Origin: CADEDH01 sp041394285 | GTDB taxonomy: Bacteria; Actinomycetota; Acidimicrobiia; Acidimicrobiales; SZUA-35 | Length of the DNA: 64,000 bases | Direction of reading: 5' to 3' | NCBI GenBank assembly: GCA_041394285.1 | Contig: JAWKIL010000005.1 | Span: 124,001 to 188,000, forward strand | Shown: in pieces, positions 51,684 to 61,375 of the stretch | How the letters are laid out: the number at the start of each line of letters is the position of its first letter | Position numbering within the stretch: the first letter of the stretch is position 1 | The notes under the pieces: generated by a model | Seen by the model: only the letters and a program-made list of their open reading frames with translations | The model's database searches: none | Told to the model about the DNA's origin: nothing | Made by a program: the position numbers and the translations under genes

Positions 51684-52640
51684 TCATCCCGATGAGAGGG
51701 CCTTCCACAACGCCCGGTAGCTCGGCCACTCCCCGCCGGTGGCCGCGGGGCGCCCCTCGGTCACCCAGCCCGACGCCACCAGCTCCCGGTGGAAGCGGGG
51801 CAGGTTCCAGCACGGCACACCCATGTCGACGTGGTGGGCCAGGTGCCAGCCCACCCGGTAGGGCACGAGCCAGAAGCGGGCCAGCGGGCTCTGGTGCACC
51901 TGGTGGGTGGCCCGGCGCCGGTCGGGCGAGCGCTCCATGCCGGCGTGCTCGGCGATGGCCCGGAGCCGGTTCAGGACCCGCCACAGGGTGAACCAGGGCA
52001 GGAACCACAGGAACACCCACAGCTCGGGCCGCCCGAACGCGGTGGCCACGGCGGCCAGCACCAGCTGGGTGCCGAGGATCCGTACCGCCACCGGTCGGGT
52101 CCGCTCGTTGCGCGTCCCCCGCAGGAGGCCCTTGAGGATCTTCCATCCCGACTGGCCGGTGGCGTCCCGGATCAGCTTGCGTCGCAGCGACGCCCGGGTG
52201 ACGGGGTAGCCCCGGTAGAGGTCGAGGTCGGGCTCGTCGGGGCCGAGCTCGTCGCGGTGGTGGTCGAGGTGGCCCCGCCGGTACAGCTCGAACGGCACCC
52301 AGGCGTGGTACGACAACAGCCAACGGCCGGCGAAGTCGTTGACCGCCTTGTTGGAGAACAGGGTGCGGTGCACCGCCTCGTGGCCGAGGATGTTGAACTT
52401 CACGATCTCCCGGCCCATGAGGAAGAAGGCGACGACGTAGGCCACGGGGTGGGCCAGCCACACGGCGGCGGCCACGATGGCGATCGACTCGGCCCACACG
52501 CCGGCCACCGCCAGGGCCGAGCGCAGGTTGGGGATGCGGCGCAGCTCGGCCCGTAACCCAGGGACGGCCTTGCCGTTGGCCAGCAGGCGATCGGTGGGAA
52601 GCACGTCGGGTAACACCGATGTGTCGGGAGCCATACCCAT
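51684..52640 (-). CDS. Membrane fatty acid desaturase family protein
   Basis: 318 residues from ATG (MGMAPDTSVLPDVLPTD). Three histidine boxes are visible: HEAVHR, HLDHHRD and HLAHH, which bind the diiron centre. Hydrophobic helices (AVWLAHPVAYVVAFFLMG and WVFLWFLPWFTLW) place it in the membrane. These enzymes desaturate or hydroxylate lipids or carotenoid-like compounds using ferredoxin or cytochrome electrons. It is transcribed in the same direction as the hydrolase downstream (43-base gap) and is divergent from a DUF4333-like lipoprotein gene. Confidence 0.9.
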   Translation of the reverse strand: MGMAPDTSVLPDVLPTDRLLANGKAVPGLRAELRRIPNLRSALAVAGVWAESIAIVAAAVWLAHPVAYVVAFFLMGREIVKFNILGHEAVHRTLFSNKAVNDFAGRWLLSYHAWVPFELYRRGHLDHHRDELGPDEPDLDLYRGYPVTRASLRRKLIRDATGQSGWKILKGLLRGTRNERTRPVAVRILGTQLVLAAVATAFGRPELWVFLWFLPWFTLWRVLNRLRAIAEHAGMERSPDRRRATHQVHQSPLARFWLVPYRVGWHLAHHVDMGVPCWNLPRFHRELVASGWVTEGRPAATGGEWPSYRALWKALSSG

Positions 52641-52716
52641 GGAGATCAGCCTAGGTGGGGACCGAAAGGCGATGAAAGCCCGTCGGGCGCCGTCGCCCGC
52701 ACTACTATCCGCCACC

Positions 52717-53280
52717 GTGACTTCATGGATCTCGCCCCGTTCCATCCCGTTGCGGGCCGTACGGGGCATCGGCCCGGTGGCCGCTGCCCTCACGCTCGCC
52801 CTGTCGGCCTGCTCGATCGGCGACACCCCCGAGGGGGTGGCCGAGAAGCTGATCGAAGGCGAACTGGCCGACCAGCTGAGCCTGGGCGACATCACCGCCA
52901 CCTGCGAGAAGCCGCCGAACCGCGACGTCGGCACCACCTTCACCTGCACCTCGCCCACCGAGTTCGGCGAGATCGAGTGGACGGCCACCATGGCCGACGC
53001 CAAGACCGTCAACGTGCAGTCCGACAACCTCGTCACCAAGGACGTGCTGCCCCAGATCGAGACGGCGGCCGCCAGTTCGCTCTCCGCCTCGGTCGGCGCC
53101 GAGATCACCGACGCCGACATCGACTGCGGCCCCAATCCGGTGGTCCTGGCCGACGATCTGTCGATGGTGTGCGCCCTCACCGACCCCGGCAACGGCGCGG
53201 TCTACGACACCACCCTCACCTTCACCGACCTCCAGCAGGGCGCCTTCGACATCTCGATCGCCGAGGAGGCGCGGAGCTGA
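52717..53280 (+). CDS. DUF4333-like lipoprotein with two tandem domains
   Basis: 187 residues from GTG 52717 (VTSWISPRSIPLRAV). A lipobox LSAC follows the hydrophobic stretch GPVAAALTLALSAC, so a surface lipoprotein. Two ~70-residue DUF4333-like units follow, each with a Cys pair (ATCEKPPNRDVGTTFTCTS and DIDCGPNPVVLADDLSMVCALTD), probably disulphide-bonded. DUF4333 occurs in many actinobacterial secreted proteins and has no defined role. Confidence 0.8.
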   Translation: MTSWISPRSIPLRAVRGIGPVAAALTLALSACSIGDTPEGVAEKLIEGELADQLSLGDITATCEKPPNRDVGTTFTCTSPTEFGEIEWTATMADAKTVNVQSDNLVTKDVLPQIETAAASSLSASVGAEITDADIDCGPNPVVLADDLSMVCALTDPGNGAVYDTTLTFTDLQQGAFDISIAEEARS

Positions 53281-53292
53281 GCGGCGGGTCCC

Positions 53293-54093
53293 TCAGTAGT
53301 GGATGGCGCCGGGCTGGCCGCCGCCGCAGGCCACGGCGTCGCCGTTGATGCTGATGGCCCGGGGTGAGGCCAGGAACGTGACCACCCACGCCACCTCGTC
53401 GGCGTCGACCAGCTTGCGGATCGAGTTGGCCCGGGCCAGCTGAGCCTCCACCGTGGCCTCGTCGGTGCCGGCCGCCGCCGCCCGGGCCGCCACCACCCCC
53501 GGGGTGGCCTCGGTGCGGGTGAGCCCGGGGTGCACGACGGTGACGTTGACGCCCTGGGGGCCCAGCTCGTCGGCCAGGTTCTTGGTCATGGCGGCCACGG
53601 CCACGTTGCGGGCCGATCCCACGGCCGAGCCCACGGTGCGGGCCCCCAGCCCGCTGATGTTCACGATCCGGCCCCAGCCCCGCTCGGTCATCTGGGGCGC
53701 CACCTCGCGGGCGCAGCGCAGGTAGCCCATCACCTTCACGTTCACGTCGTTCCAGAACAGCTCGTCGGTGATGTCGGCCAGCTTGGGTGGTGCGGCCTGG
53801 CCCATGGGCTGGGCCGCCGAGTTGACGAGGATGTCGATCCCGCCCAGGGCGGCGGTGGCCTCGGCCACGCCCTGGCGCACCGAGGTGTCGGATCCGGTGT
53901 CCATCACCACGGCCACGATGCGGCGCCCGGTGGCGGCGGACAGCTCAGCCGCCGTGGCGTCGAGGTCGGCCTGGGTGCGGGCGGCGATGGCCACGTCGCA
54001 CCCTTCGGCCGCCAGCGCCCGGGCCACCGCCTTGCCGATGCCCTTGCTCCCGCCGGTGACCAGCGCCCGCTTACCGTCCAGCTGCAGATCCAT
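53293..54093 (-). CDS. SDR-family protein lacking the YxxxK pair
   Basis: 266 residues. The cofactor motif TGGSKGIGKAVARALAAEGCDVAIAAR is intact and NSAA replaces the usual NNAG. The Ser is in NISGLGARTVG. Where Tyr-x-x-x-Lys is expected the sequence reads VGSARNVAVAAMTKNLA, with Val and Arg in the catalytic positions. The fold should bind NAD(P), but reduction by the standard mechanism is doubtful. It belongs to a recurring actinobacterial subgroup with this substitution. It is convergent with the DUF4333-like gene and divergent from the EEP gene. Confidence 0.85.
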   Translation of the reverse strand: MDLQLDGKRALVTGGSKGIGKAVARALAAEGCDVAIAARTQADLDATAAELSAATGRRIVAVVMDTGSDTSVRQGVAEATAALGGIDILVNSAAQPMGQAAPPKLADITDELFWNDVNVKVMGYLRCAREVAPQMTERGWGRIVNISGLGARTVGSAVGSARNVAVAAMTKNLADELGPQGVNVTVVHPGLTRTEATPGVVAARAAAAGTDEATVEAQLARANSIRKLVDADEVAWVVTFLASPRAISINGDAVACGGGQPGAIHY

Positions 54094-54153
54094 GGGCGGC
54101 AGGCTAATGGGTCCGATGGGACGAGGCGGACGGAGGCCGATAGGAATGGGGCC

Positions 54154-54879
54154 ATGACCGAGCGGCTGACCGTGATCACGTGGAACGTGCAGGGTCACGC
54201 CGGTGTCGAGGCGGCGGCGGTGGCCGCCGTGCTCCGCCGGGCCCGGGCCGACGTGGTGGCCCTCCAGGAGGTGCAGCGGGGCCAGGCCCGGGCCGTCGCC
54301 GCCGCCCTCGGCTCCCCGTGGCGGTTGGCCTGGGGGTTCAAGCACTGGCCGGTGGTGGCCCGGCCCGAAGGGGTGGCGGTGCTGACCCGGCACCGGCTGC
54401 TGGGCGCCAAGGTGCACGTGCTCCGCCGGGCGGTGCCGCTCACGTCGCACCGGCGGATCGCGCTGGTGGCCGACGTGGCGCTGGGTCCCGTCGGCGCCGA
54501 GCCGGCGCGGCTGCGGGTGGCCAGCGTGCACCTGTCGCCCGAGGCCGGGGCCGACGCCGTGCGCCTGCGGGAGCTGGGCCGGGTGGCGGCAGCGGGCCCG
54601 ACGGTCGTGCTCGGCGACCTCAACGTGGCCGACCTCGGCCCCCTCCGCCCGATCGTCGACGCCCAGGGTTGGGTCGACTGCTGGGATCCGGCCCAGGGCC
54701 TCGGCTCCACCCACTGGGCCGCCGGCCCCCGGGCCGGCCGCCCACCCGACCACCGCCTCGACTATGTGCTCGCCGCCCCCCACCTGCGGGTGGAGCGGGC
54801 CGAGGTGCCCACCGGCGACCTGGACCACCTGGCCACCCTCAGCGACCACCTCCCCGTCACCGTCCACCTCCACCTCTGA
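54154..54879 (+). CDS. Endonuclease/exonuclease/phosphatase family protein
   Basis: 241 residues. The EEP motifs are TWNVQGH (N-terminal metal/phosphate site), VVALQEVQ (catalytic Glu), HLSPEAGADAVRLREL, VVLGDLNVAD (Asp/Asn) and the final SDHLPVTVHL (Asp-His pair). Members hydrolyse DNA, RNA or lipid phosphates; no signal peptide or domain allows choosing. It is convergent with the ABC exporter permease gene. Confidence 0.9.
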   Translation: MTERLTVITWNVQGHAGVEAAAVAAVLRRARADVVALQEVQRGQARAVAAALGSPWRLAWGFKHWPVVARPEGVAVLTRHRLLGAKVHVLRRAVPLTSHRRIALVADVALGPVGAEPARLRVASVHLSPEAGADAVRLRELGRVAAAGPTVVLGDLNVADLGPLRPIVDAQGWVDCWDPAQGLGSTHWAAGPRAGRPPDHRLDYVLAAPHLRVERAEVPTGDLDHLATLSDHLPVTVHLHL

Positions 54880-54959
54880 CCGGCCGACGGGCCCCGCCGC
54901 GCCGCGATCTCGTCGCTTGGGGCACCGCCGGTGGTGCCGTGGGCAACGAGATGTGGCCG

Positions 54960-55685
54960 CTACCACCAGCGGAACAGGCGGGCGGCGGCGGCGGGGGCGC
55001 CGACAGCCCACACGGCCAGCGTGACCCACGAGGCGCCGGCCCGGACGGCCTCGCCGCCGAACGACGAGCGGAGCACGTCGGCCAGGGCGGCGCTGGGCAG
55101 CACATAGGCCAGGCCCCGCAGGACGGACGGCAGCTCGGCCAAGGGCACGATCATGCCCCCCAGCAGCAACAGCACGATGTAGAGGCCGTTCTGGGCGGCC
55201 AGGTTGATCTCACCTCGCAACCGGCCGGCCAGGATCAGGCCGATCCCGGCGAAGGCGGCCGTGCCCACGAGGATCCCGGCCACCGCCTGGGGCCAGCTGG
55301 CCCCGCCAGGCCGCCATCCGAGGGCGACGGCGATCGGGACCAGCACGGCCAGCTGCACCAGCTCCACCGCCATCACGGCGACGATCTTGGCCGCCAACAG
55401 CCGACCCCGCCCCAACGGGGTGGCGCCCAGCCGCTTGAGCACGAGGTAGTTGCGCTCGAACCCGGTGGCGATGCCGAGGCCGACCATGGCCGAGCTCATC
55501 GTGGCCAGCGCCAGCACCCCGGGGGCGAGGAAGTCGATCGGCTCGCCGCCGCCGGTGGGCAGGATGTCGACCGAGGTGAAGAACACGAGCAGCAGCACCG
55601 GGATCCCCAGCGTCAGCAGCAGCTGTTCCCCGTTGCGGATCATCGTGGTGATCTCGACCCGGAGCTGGGCCACGAGCTCGGTCAT
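54960..55685 (-). CDS. ABC-2 type exporter permease
   Basis: 241 residues with six hydrophobic helices. They run from MTELVAQLRVEITTMIRNGEQLLLTLGIPVLLLVFFTS to the C-terminal LPSVLRGLAYVLPSAALADVLRSSF region, the usual ABC-2 permease arrangement. It overlaps the ATP-binding gene by 4 bases (ATGA at 55682), so the two make one exporter. Drug or lipid efflux is common for such pairs; substrate not known. Confidence 0.9.
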   Translation of the reverse strand: MTELVAQLRVEITTMIRNGEQLLLTLGIPVLLLVFFTSVDILPTGGGEPIDFLAPGVLALATMSSAMVGLGIATGFERNYLVLKRLGATPLGRGRLLAAKIVAVMAVELVQLAVLVPIAVALGWRPGGASWPQAVAGILVGTAAFAGIGLILAGRLRGEINLAAQNGLYIVLLLLGGMIVPLAELPSVLRGLAYVLPSAALADVLRSSFGGEAVRAGASWVTLAVWAVGAPAAAARLFRWW

Positions 55686-56689
55686 CGGCGCCGTCTCCTC
55701 CTGCTGCTGCCCGGCTCGGCCTCGGCGGCGGCCCCAGAGGGGGTGACCGCCTCCGCTCCACCGCCGGCGCCGGCTCCGGCCCGGGTGAGGCGGCGGAACA
55801 CGTCTTCCAGGCGCTCACCGCCGCCCCGGATCTCGTCGATGGGGTGGCCGTTGTCGGCCAGCCAGCCGGTGAGCTGGGCCATGAGGCGGGGCATGGGTGG
55901 GGCGTCGATCACGTACTCGTCGGGGCCCACCCGGGACGCCTGCATCCCGGTGGCCCGGCCCAGGGCCCGCACGTCGAGGTCGGGCGAGGAGCGGAAGCGG
56001 ATCTCGTCGTGGCCCCGGCGCAGCTCGGCCAGCGAGCCGTCGGCCACCACCTGGCCCCCGTCGATGATCACCACCCGGTGGGCCAGCCGCTCGGCCTCGG
56101 CCAGCTCGTGGGTGGCCAGCACCACGGCGCATCCCTCGGCGGCCAGCCCGGCCACGATCGAGCGGATGGCATCGCGCCCGTTGAGGTCCACCCCGGAGGT
56201 GGGCTCGTCGAGGAAGGCCACGTCGGGCCGGGCGGCCAGGGCCAGAGCCAGCGACAACCGCTGCTTCTCGCCCCCGCTCAACCGCTTCCAGGTGCGGTTG
56301 GCCAGGGCCTCCAGGCCGACGGCGGCCAGCAACACCGCCGGGTCGGCCCCCCGTCCGTAGAGCGTGCAGTACTGGCGGATCGTCTCGGCCACCCGGGCCG
56401 CCGGGTACACGCCGCCCTCCTGGAGCATCACGCCCATCCGCCGGCTCAGCTCCCGCTGGCTGGCGGCGGGGTCGAGGCCGAGCACCCGCACCGAGCCGGC
56501 GGCAGCCGGCCGGAAACCCTCGCACACCTCGATCGTGCTCGTCTTGCCCGCCCCGTTGGGTCCGAGCACGGTGGTCACCTCGCCGGCCCGGGCGGTGAAG
56601 CTCACGCCCCGCACCGCCTCCACCTCGCCGTAGCGGACCCTCAGGTCGCTCACCGTCACGGCCTCGTCGCCGGGCCCTGCACCACTCAC
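55682..56689 (-). CDS. ABC exporter ATP-binding protein
   Basis: 335 residues from GTG 56689. Walker A is GPNGAGKTST, the signature RLSGGEKQRLSLALALAAR, Walker B VAFLDEPTSG, and the switch His in VVLATHELAEAERLAHR. The C-terminal ~90 residues form the extra domain seen in DrrA/NodI-type exporters, ending with an acidic/Arg-rich tail. The following permease gene overlaps by 4 bases. Confidence 0.93.
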   Translation of the reverse strand: MSGAGPGDEAVTVSDLRVRYGEVEAVRGVSFTARAGEVTTVLGPNGAGKTSTIEVCEGFRPAAAGSVRVLGLDPAASQRELSRRMGVMLQEGGVYPAARVAETIRQYCTLYGRGADPAVLLAAVGLEALANRTWKRLSGGEKQRLSLALALAARPDVAFLDEPTSGVDLNGRDAIRSIVAGLAAEGCAVVLATHELAEAERLAHRVVIIDGGQVVADGSLAELRRGHDEIRFRSSPDLDVRALGRATGMQASRVGPDEYVIDAPPMPRLMAQLTGWLADNGHPIDEIRGGGERLEDVFRRLTRAGAGAGGGAEAVTPSGAAAEAEPGSSRRRRRR

Positions 56690-56769
56690 GGCCTCGACCC
56701 TACGGCCGCCGGGCGCCGGTGCCACGGGCCCGAAGACCCGGATGTGGGCGTGCCGACTACCCTGCCGGC

Positions 56770-56934
56770 GTGAGCTCCGATCAGGTGGCTGCGGCCTCTG
56801 CGTCCGTCGATGCCGGTGACCTCGCCGGCGCCCCGCGCCGGGCTCGGGATGCGGCCCCCGAGGCCGGCAACCGGCACGGCCGGGCGGGCCTGCCCGGCGT
56901 TGCCGCCCGGTTCCGACGGCGCCCGCTCCGATGA
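56770..56934 (+). CDS. Small hypothetical protein coupled to the GNAT gene
   Basis: A 54-residue frame starts at GTG 56770 (VSSDQVAAASASVDAGDLAGAP) and ends with a TGA overlapping the GNAT gene start (ATGA, 56931-56934). The sequence is Ala/Arg-rich and low in complexity, so it may be a translational leader rather than a protein. No family recognised. Confidence 0.35.
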   Translation: MSSDQVAAASASVDAGDLAGAPRRARDAAPEAGNRHGRAGLPGVAARFRRRPLR

Positions 56935-57755
56935 GCACCACCGGCGACGGCCCCGGCCTGCTCATCGTGGCCGGCCGCCCTGTCCTGCGGTACCGGTTCT
57001 CCCGCCAGGAGGCCCCCACGGCCGACGAGGCCGTGCCCCTCGCCCCCCTGGAGGTGGTCGTGCCGGCCGTGCTCGACCAGCTGTCGGGCTGGTGGCTCGC
57101 CTCCCCCGACGAGGCGCTCACCGGTGCCCTCCGGACCGCGGGCGCCACCCTCGTCCGTCATGCCCATGTGTACACGTTCCCGCTGGTGGGGGCGGAGGCT
57201 GCGCCCGTGCCGGTCCGGCCCGAGCCGCCTCCGGGGCTGAGGATCGGCCCGATCGACCGGCCCCCGGCCGAGCTGGTCCCGCTGGTGCTGGCCGCCTACC
57301 CACCCGACCACGTGGACCACCAGGGCGGTGACCCGGCGGTGGAAGAAGCCGAGCTCCGCCTGCTGCTGGGGGGCGAGCTGGTGGGACCGTTGCTGGCCGG
57401 GGCGAGCGCCCAGATCACGTCGGTCACCTCGGGTGGCGGTACCGGCGGTGGTGGTACCGGCGGTGGCGGTACCGGCGGTGGCGGTACCGACGAGGTGGTG
57501 GCGGCCGTGATCGTGAACCGGTCCGACGGGGAGCCGCCGCTGGGCGGGCCCTGGGTGTCGCAGGTGCTGCGCCGGCCCGGACCCCGGTGGGCGGGGCTGG
57601 GGACCCTGGTGCTCCGGCACGCCCTGGCTGCGCTGGCCGAGGCCGGGGAGGCGTCGCTCGGGCTGGCCGTGACCGACGGCAATCCGGCCCGCCACGTCTA
57701 CGAGCGGCTGGGGTTCCGGCTGGTGGCCAGCCACCGCAAGCTCGCCATCCCCTGA
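56931..57755 (+). CDS. GNAT-family N-acetyltransferase with glycine-linker repeat
   Basis: 274 residues. The C-terminal half has the acetyl-CoA fold markers: VVAAVIVNRSD, PRWAGLGTLVLRHALAAL (P-loop-like) and LGLAVTDGNPARHVYERLGFRLVASHR, the typical GNAT end. The middle contains four GGGGT-like repeats. The N-terminal ~130 residues are unusual for the family and may be a second degenerate GNAT copy. Acceptor unknown. It precedes hisE by 12 bases. Confidence 0.82.
   Translation: MSTTGDGPGLLIVAGRPVLRYRFSRQEAPTADEAVPLAPLEVVVPAVLDQLSGWWLASPDEALTGALRTAGATLVRHAHVYTFPLVGAEAAPVPVRPEPPPGLRIGPIDRPPAELVPLVLAAYPPDHVDHQGGDPAVEEAELRLLLGGELVGPLLAGASAQITSVTSGGGTGGGGTGGGGTGGGGTDEVVAAVIVNRSDGEPPLGGPWVSQVLRRPGPRWAGLGTLVLRHALAALAEAGEASLGLAVTDGNPARHVYERLGFRLVASHRKLAIP
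57432..57489. repeat. 15-base tandem repeat encoding Gly-Thr linker
   Basis: About four copies of ggtggcggtaccggc (one with a changed third base) lie in the GNAT gene and encode GGGTGGGGT-type repeats. It is a natural flexible linker and a likely slippage site. Confidence 0.9.
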
Positions 57756-57767
57756 CATGCTGGGCCC

Positions 57768-58037
57768 ATGGCAGGCCACACCTTCGACTCGATGTTCCAG
57801 ACGATCACGGCCCGGGCCGCCGAGCGGCCGGACGGATCGTCGACGGTGAACGCCCTCGACGCCGGTGTGCACTTCATCGGCAAGAAGGTGCTGGAGGAGG
57901 CGGGCGAGGTGTGGCTGGCGGCCGAGCACGGCTCGGATCAGGAGTTGGCCGAGGAGATGTCGCAGCTCGTGTACTGGATGCAGGTGATGATGGTGCACCG
58001 GGGGCTGACACCGGACGACGTGTTCCGCTACCTGTGA
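57768..58037 (+). CDS. hisE: Phosphoribosyl-ATP diphosphatase HisE
   Basis: 89 residues. Motifs fit HisE: TFDSMFQTITARAAERPDGSSTV, the metal-binding KKVLEEAGEVWLAAEHGSDQELAEEMSQLVYW region and the end LTPDDVFRYL. The enzyme removes diphosphate from phosphoribosyl-ATP, the second step of histidine synthesis. It is usually next to hisG; here no other his biosynthesis gene is beside it, but tRNA-His and hisS lie 3.2 kb downstream. It follows the GNAT gene by 12 bases. Confidence 0.9.
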   Translation: MAGHTFDSMFQTITARAAERPDGSSTVNALDAGVHFIGKKVLEEAGEVWLAAEHGSDQELAEEMSQLVYWMQVMMVHRGLTPDDVFRYL

Positions 58038-58055
58038 CCCCGCCGCTTCCCGGGC

Positions 58056-58484
58056 TCAGCGACGGAAGGCGTCGCGCCAGGGAGGCTGGTCGTCGGGGCC
58101 CGACAGCGAGCGCAGCGAGCGCAGGATGAGCCCTATCCCGGCCCCGAAGCTCACCAGCATGATCAGCAGGTGCGACAGCTTGAGGTTGAAGAAGAACTCG
58201 AGCCGGCTGAGGATCTCGATCACCAGGATGGCGAAGCCGGCAACGAACACCACCCAGGCCCAGATCTTGCGGGCGTCGTAGAACAGGCCGATGACGCCCA
58301 CCAGCAGGGGAAGGAACACGATGCCTTCCGACCCGCCGGTGTAGCGGGAGATCCAGCCGCCGCCGAACGAGGTCACCCGCACCGAGTCCACGAAGAACCA
58401 GGCCGAGACGGCGGCCAGGGCGCACCCGGCCACGAACATCCCCAATCCGCCTTCGCTCCCACCCGGCTTGCTCAGCTCTGTCAC
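58056..58484 (-). CDS. Four-helix membrane protein of unknown function
   Basis: 142 residues from GTG 58484 (VTELSKPGGSEGGLG); an in-frame ATG six codons upstream exists. Four hydrophobic helices are visible: MFVAGCALAAVSAWFFV, GIVFLPLLVGVIGLFYD, WAWVVFVAGFAILVIEIL and HLLIMLVSFGAGIGLILRS. No family motif recognised. It is convergent with hisE and divergent from the quinone-reductase-like gene. Confidence 0.6.
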   Translation of the reverse strand: MTELSKPGGSEGGLGMFVAGCALAAVSAWFFVDSVRVTSFGGGWISRYTGGSEGIVFLPLLVGVIGLFYDARKIWAWVVFVAGFAILVIEILSRLEFFFNLKLSHLLIMLVSFGAGIGLILRSLRSLSGPDDQPPWRDAFRR

Positions 58485-58555
58485 GGCGCAAATGTAGAGC
58501 ACGGGGACGGGCTCGTCGGGCCCGGGGGCGGATGGCGCGGGTAGTGTCCGGGGCC

Positions 58556-59556
58556 ATGAAGGCGATCGTGTTCCACGAGCACGGCGGGCTCGACGTGCTC
58601 CGCTACACCGACATCGACACCCCCGATCCGGGCCCGGGCGAGGTCCGGGTGGCGGTGGAGGCGTGCTCGCTCAACTACCACGACGTGTTCACCCGGCGGG
58701 GCATGCCCGGCATCAAGACGCCGCTGCCCATGATCCCCGGGTGCGACGCCGCCGGCCGGGTCGACGCCCTGGGTGAGGGGGTGACCGGGTGGTCGCCCGG
58801 CGACCGGGTGCTGGTGGACCCGGTGCAGTGGAGCGACGACGGCCGGATCCGCATGATCGGCGACACCCGGTGGGGGGCCTACGCCGAGCACGTGGTGGTG
58901 GACGCAAGACAGCTCATGGCCCTCCCCGACGACGTGTCGGCCGTCGACGCCTCCTGCCTGCCCGTGGCCTACGGCACGGCCCACCGGATGCTGTTCACCC
59001 GGGGCCGGATCGAGGCGGGGGAGACGGTGTTCGTCCTCGGGGCGTCGGGCGGGGTGGGCACGTGCTGCGTGCTCCTGGCCAAGCTGGCCGGCTGCCACGT
59101 GGTGGCGGCGGCCGGCTCGGCCGACAAGTGCGAGGCCCTGCGGGCCCTGGGGGCCGACGAGACCGTCGACTACTCCACCACCGACATCGCCGCCTACACC
59201 CGGGAGCGCACCGGCAGCCTGTTCAGCGGGGGCGGCTGGGACGTGGTGGTCAACTTCACCGGGGGCGACACCTGGGCCCAGACCCTGCGGATGGTGAAGG
59301 CCGGGGGCCGGCTCCTCACCTGCGGCGCCACCGCCGGCTACGACCCGCCCACCGACATCCGCTTCATCTGGACGGCCGAGATGGACGTGCGGGGCTCCAA
59401 CGGCTGGAAGCGGGCCGACCTGGAAGCCCTGGTGGCCATGGTGCAGGACGGCCGGCTGAAGCCGGTGGTGGACTGCGAGCTCCCCCTCGAGCAGGGAGCC
59501 GAGGCCATGCGCCTGCTGGAGGAACGCCGGTTCTTCGGAAAGGTCGTCATCACACC

Positions 59557-59560
<4 letters not shown>
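58556..59560 (+). CDS. Zinc-independent MDR/quinone-oxidoreductase-like protein
   Basis: 334 residues from ATG 58556 (MKAIVFHEHGGLDVLRYTDIDTP). The N-terminal catalytic domain has EACSLNYHDVFTRRGMPG, without the structural-zinc cysteines of alcohol dehydrogenase. The NADPH site is VLGASGGVGTCCVLLAKLAG. The C-terminus ends EERRFFGKVVITP. The family reduces or hydrates quinones and enones. It overlaps the acyl-CoA ligase gene by 4 bases, so the two are one operon. Confidence 0.88.
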
Positions 59561-61158
<1,598 letters not shown>

Positions 61159-61177
61159 ACTGGGCCGATATTCACGT

Positions 61178-61205
61178 TTGAGGCCTTCCGACCCCGCAGT
61201 AGAGT
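61178..61205 (+). promoter_or_regulatory. Promoter of tRNA-His
   Basis: TTGAGG (61178-61183) and TAGAGT (61200-61205) are separated by 16 bases and fit a housekeeping sigma factor in a GC-rich actinobacterium. Transcription would start near 61212, about 7 bases before the tRNA. The promoter lies in the gap between the ligase gene and the tRNA. Confidence 0.55.
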
Positions 61206-61218
61206 CAAGGATCGACTT

Positions 61219-61292
61219 GCTGCCGTAGCTCAGTTGGCTAGAGCACCAGATTGTGGATCTGGGGGTCATGGGTTCAAGCCCCATCGGCAGTA
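61219..61292 (+). tRNA. tRNA-His (anticodon GTG) with A73 and no encoded G-1
   Basis: The cloverleaf folds well: acceptor GCTGCCG/CGGCAGT, D-stem GCTC/GAGC, anticodon stem CCAGA/TCTGG with loop TTGTGGA (anticodon GTG, His) and T-stem ATGGG/CCCAT with loop TTCAAGC. The 3' CCA is not encoded. Position 72 is T opposite G1 (wobble), the discriminator is A, and the base before G1 is T. Canonical bacterial tRNA-His has G-1 paired with C73; neither is present here. The gene precedes hisS by 83 bases. Confidence 0.93.
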
Positions 61293-61297
61293 CGGGT

Positions 61298-61346
61298 GTG
61301 AACCCTTCGGGTTCACCTGGAGTTTCCGCCTAGCGGCGAAAACTCC
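61298..61346 (+). terminator. Two-hairpin element between tRNA-His and hisS
   Basis: Hairpin 1 is gtgaaccc/gggttcac-like around ttcg (61298-61316). Hairpin 2 is ggagtttccgcc/cggcgaaaactcc (61319-61346) with one mismatch. No T-run. Both arms match, with compensating differences, the element at 50464-50504 when each is read in its transcript direction. It probably defines the 3' end of the tRNA transcript or controls read-through into hisS. Confidence 0.6.
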
Positions 61347-61375
61347 CCTATAGCCAATCCTGTAAAGGCCAGCAC

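Noticed and set aside
61160..61218. A second tRNA or attenuator leader peptide before tRNA-His
   Set aside because: No cloverleaf or His-rich short frame is present; only the promoter-like hexamers are seen.
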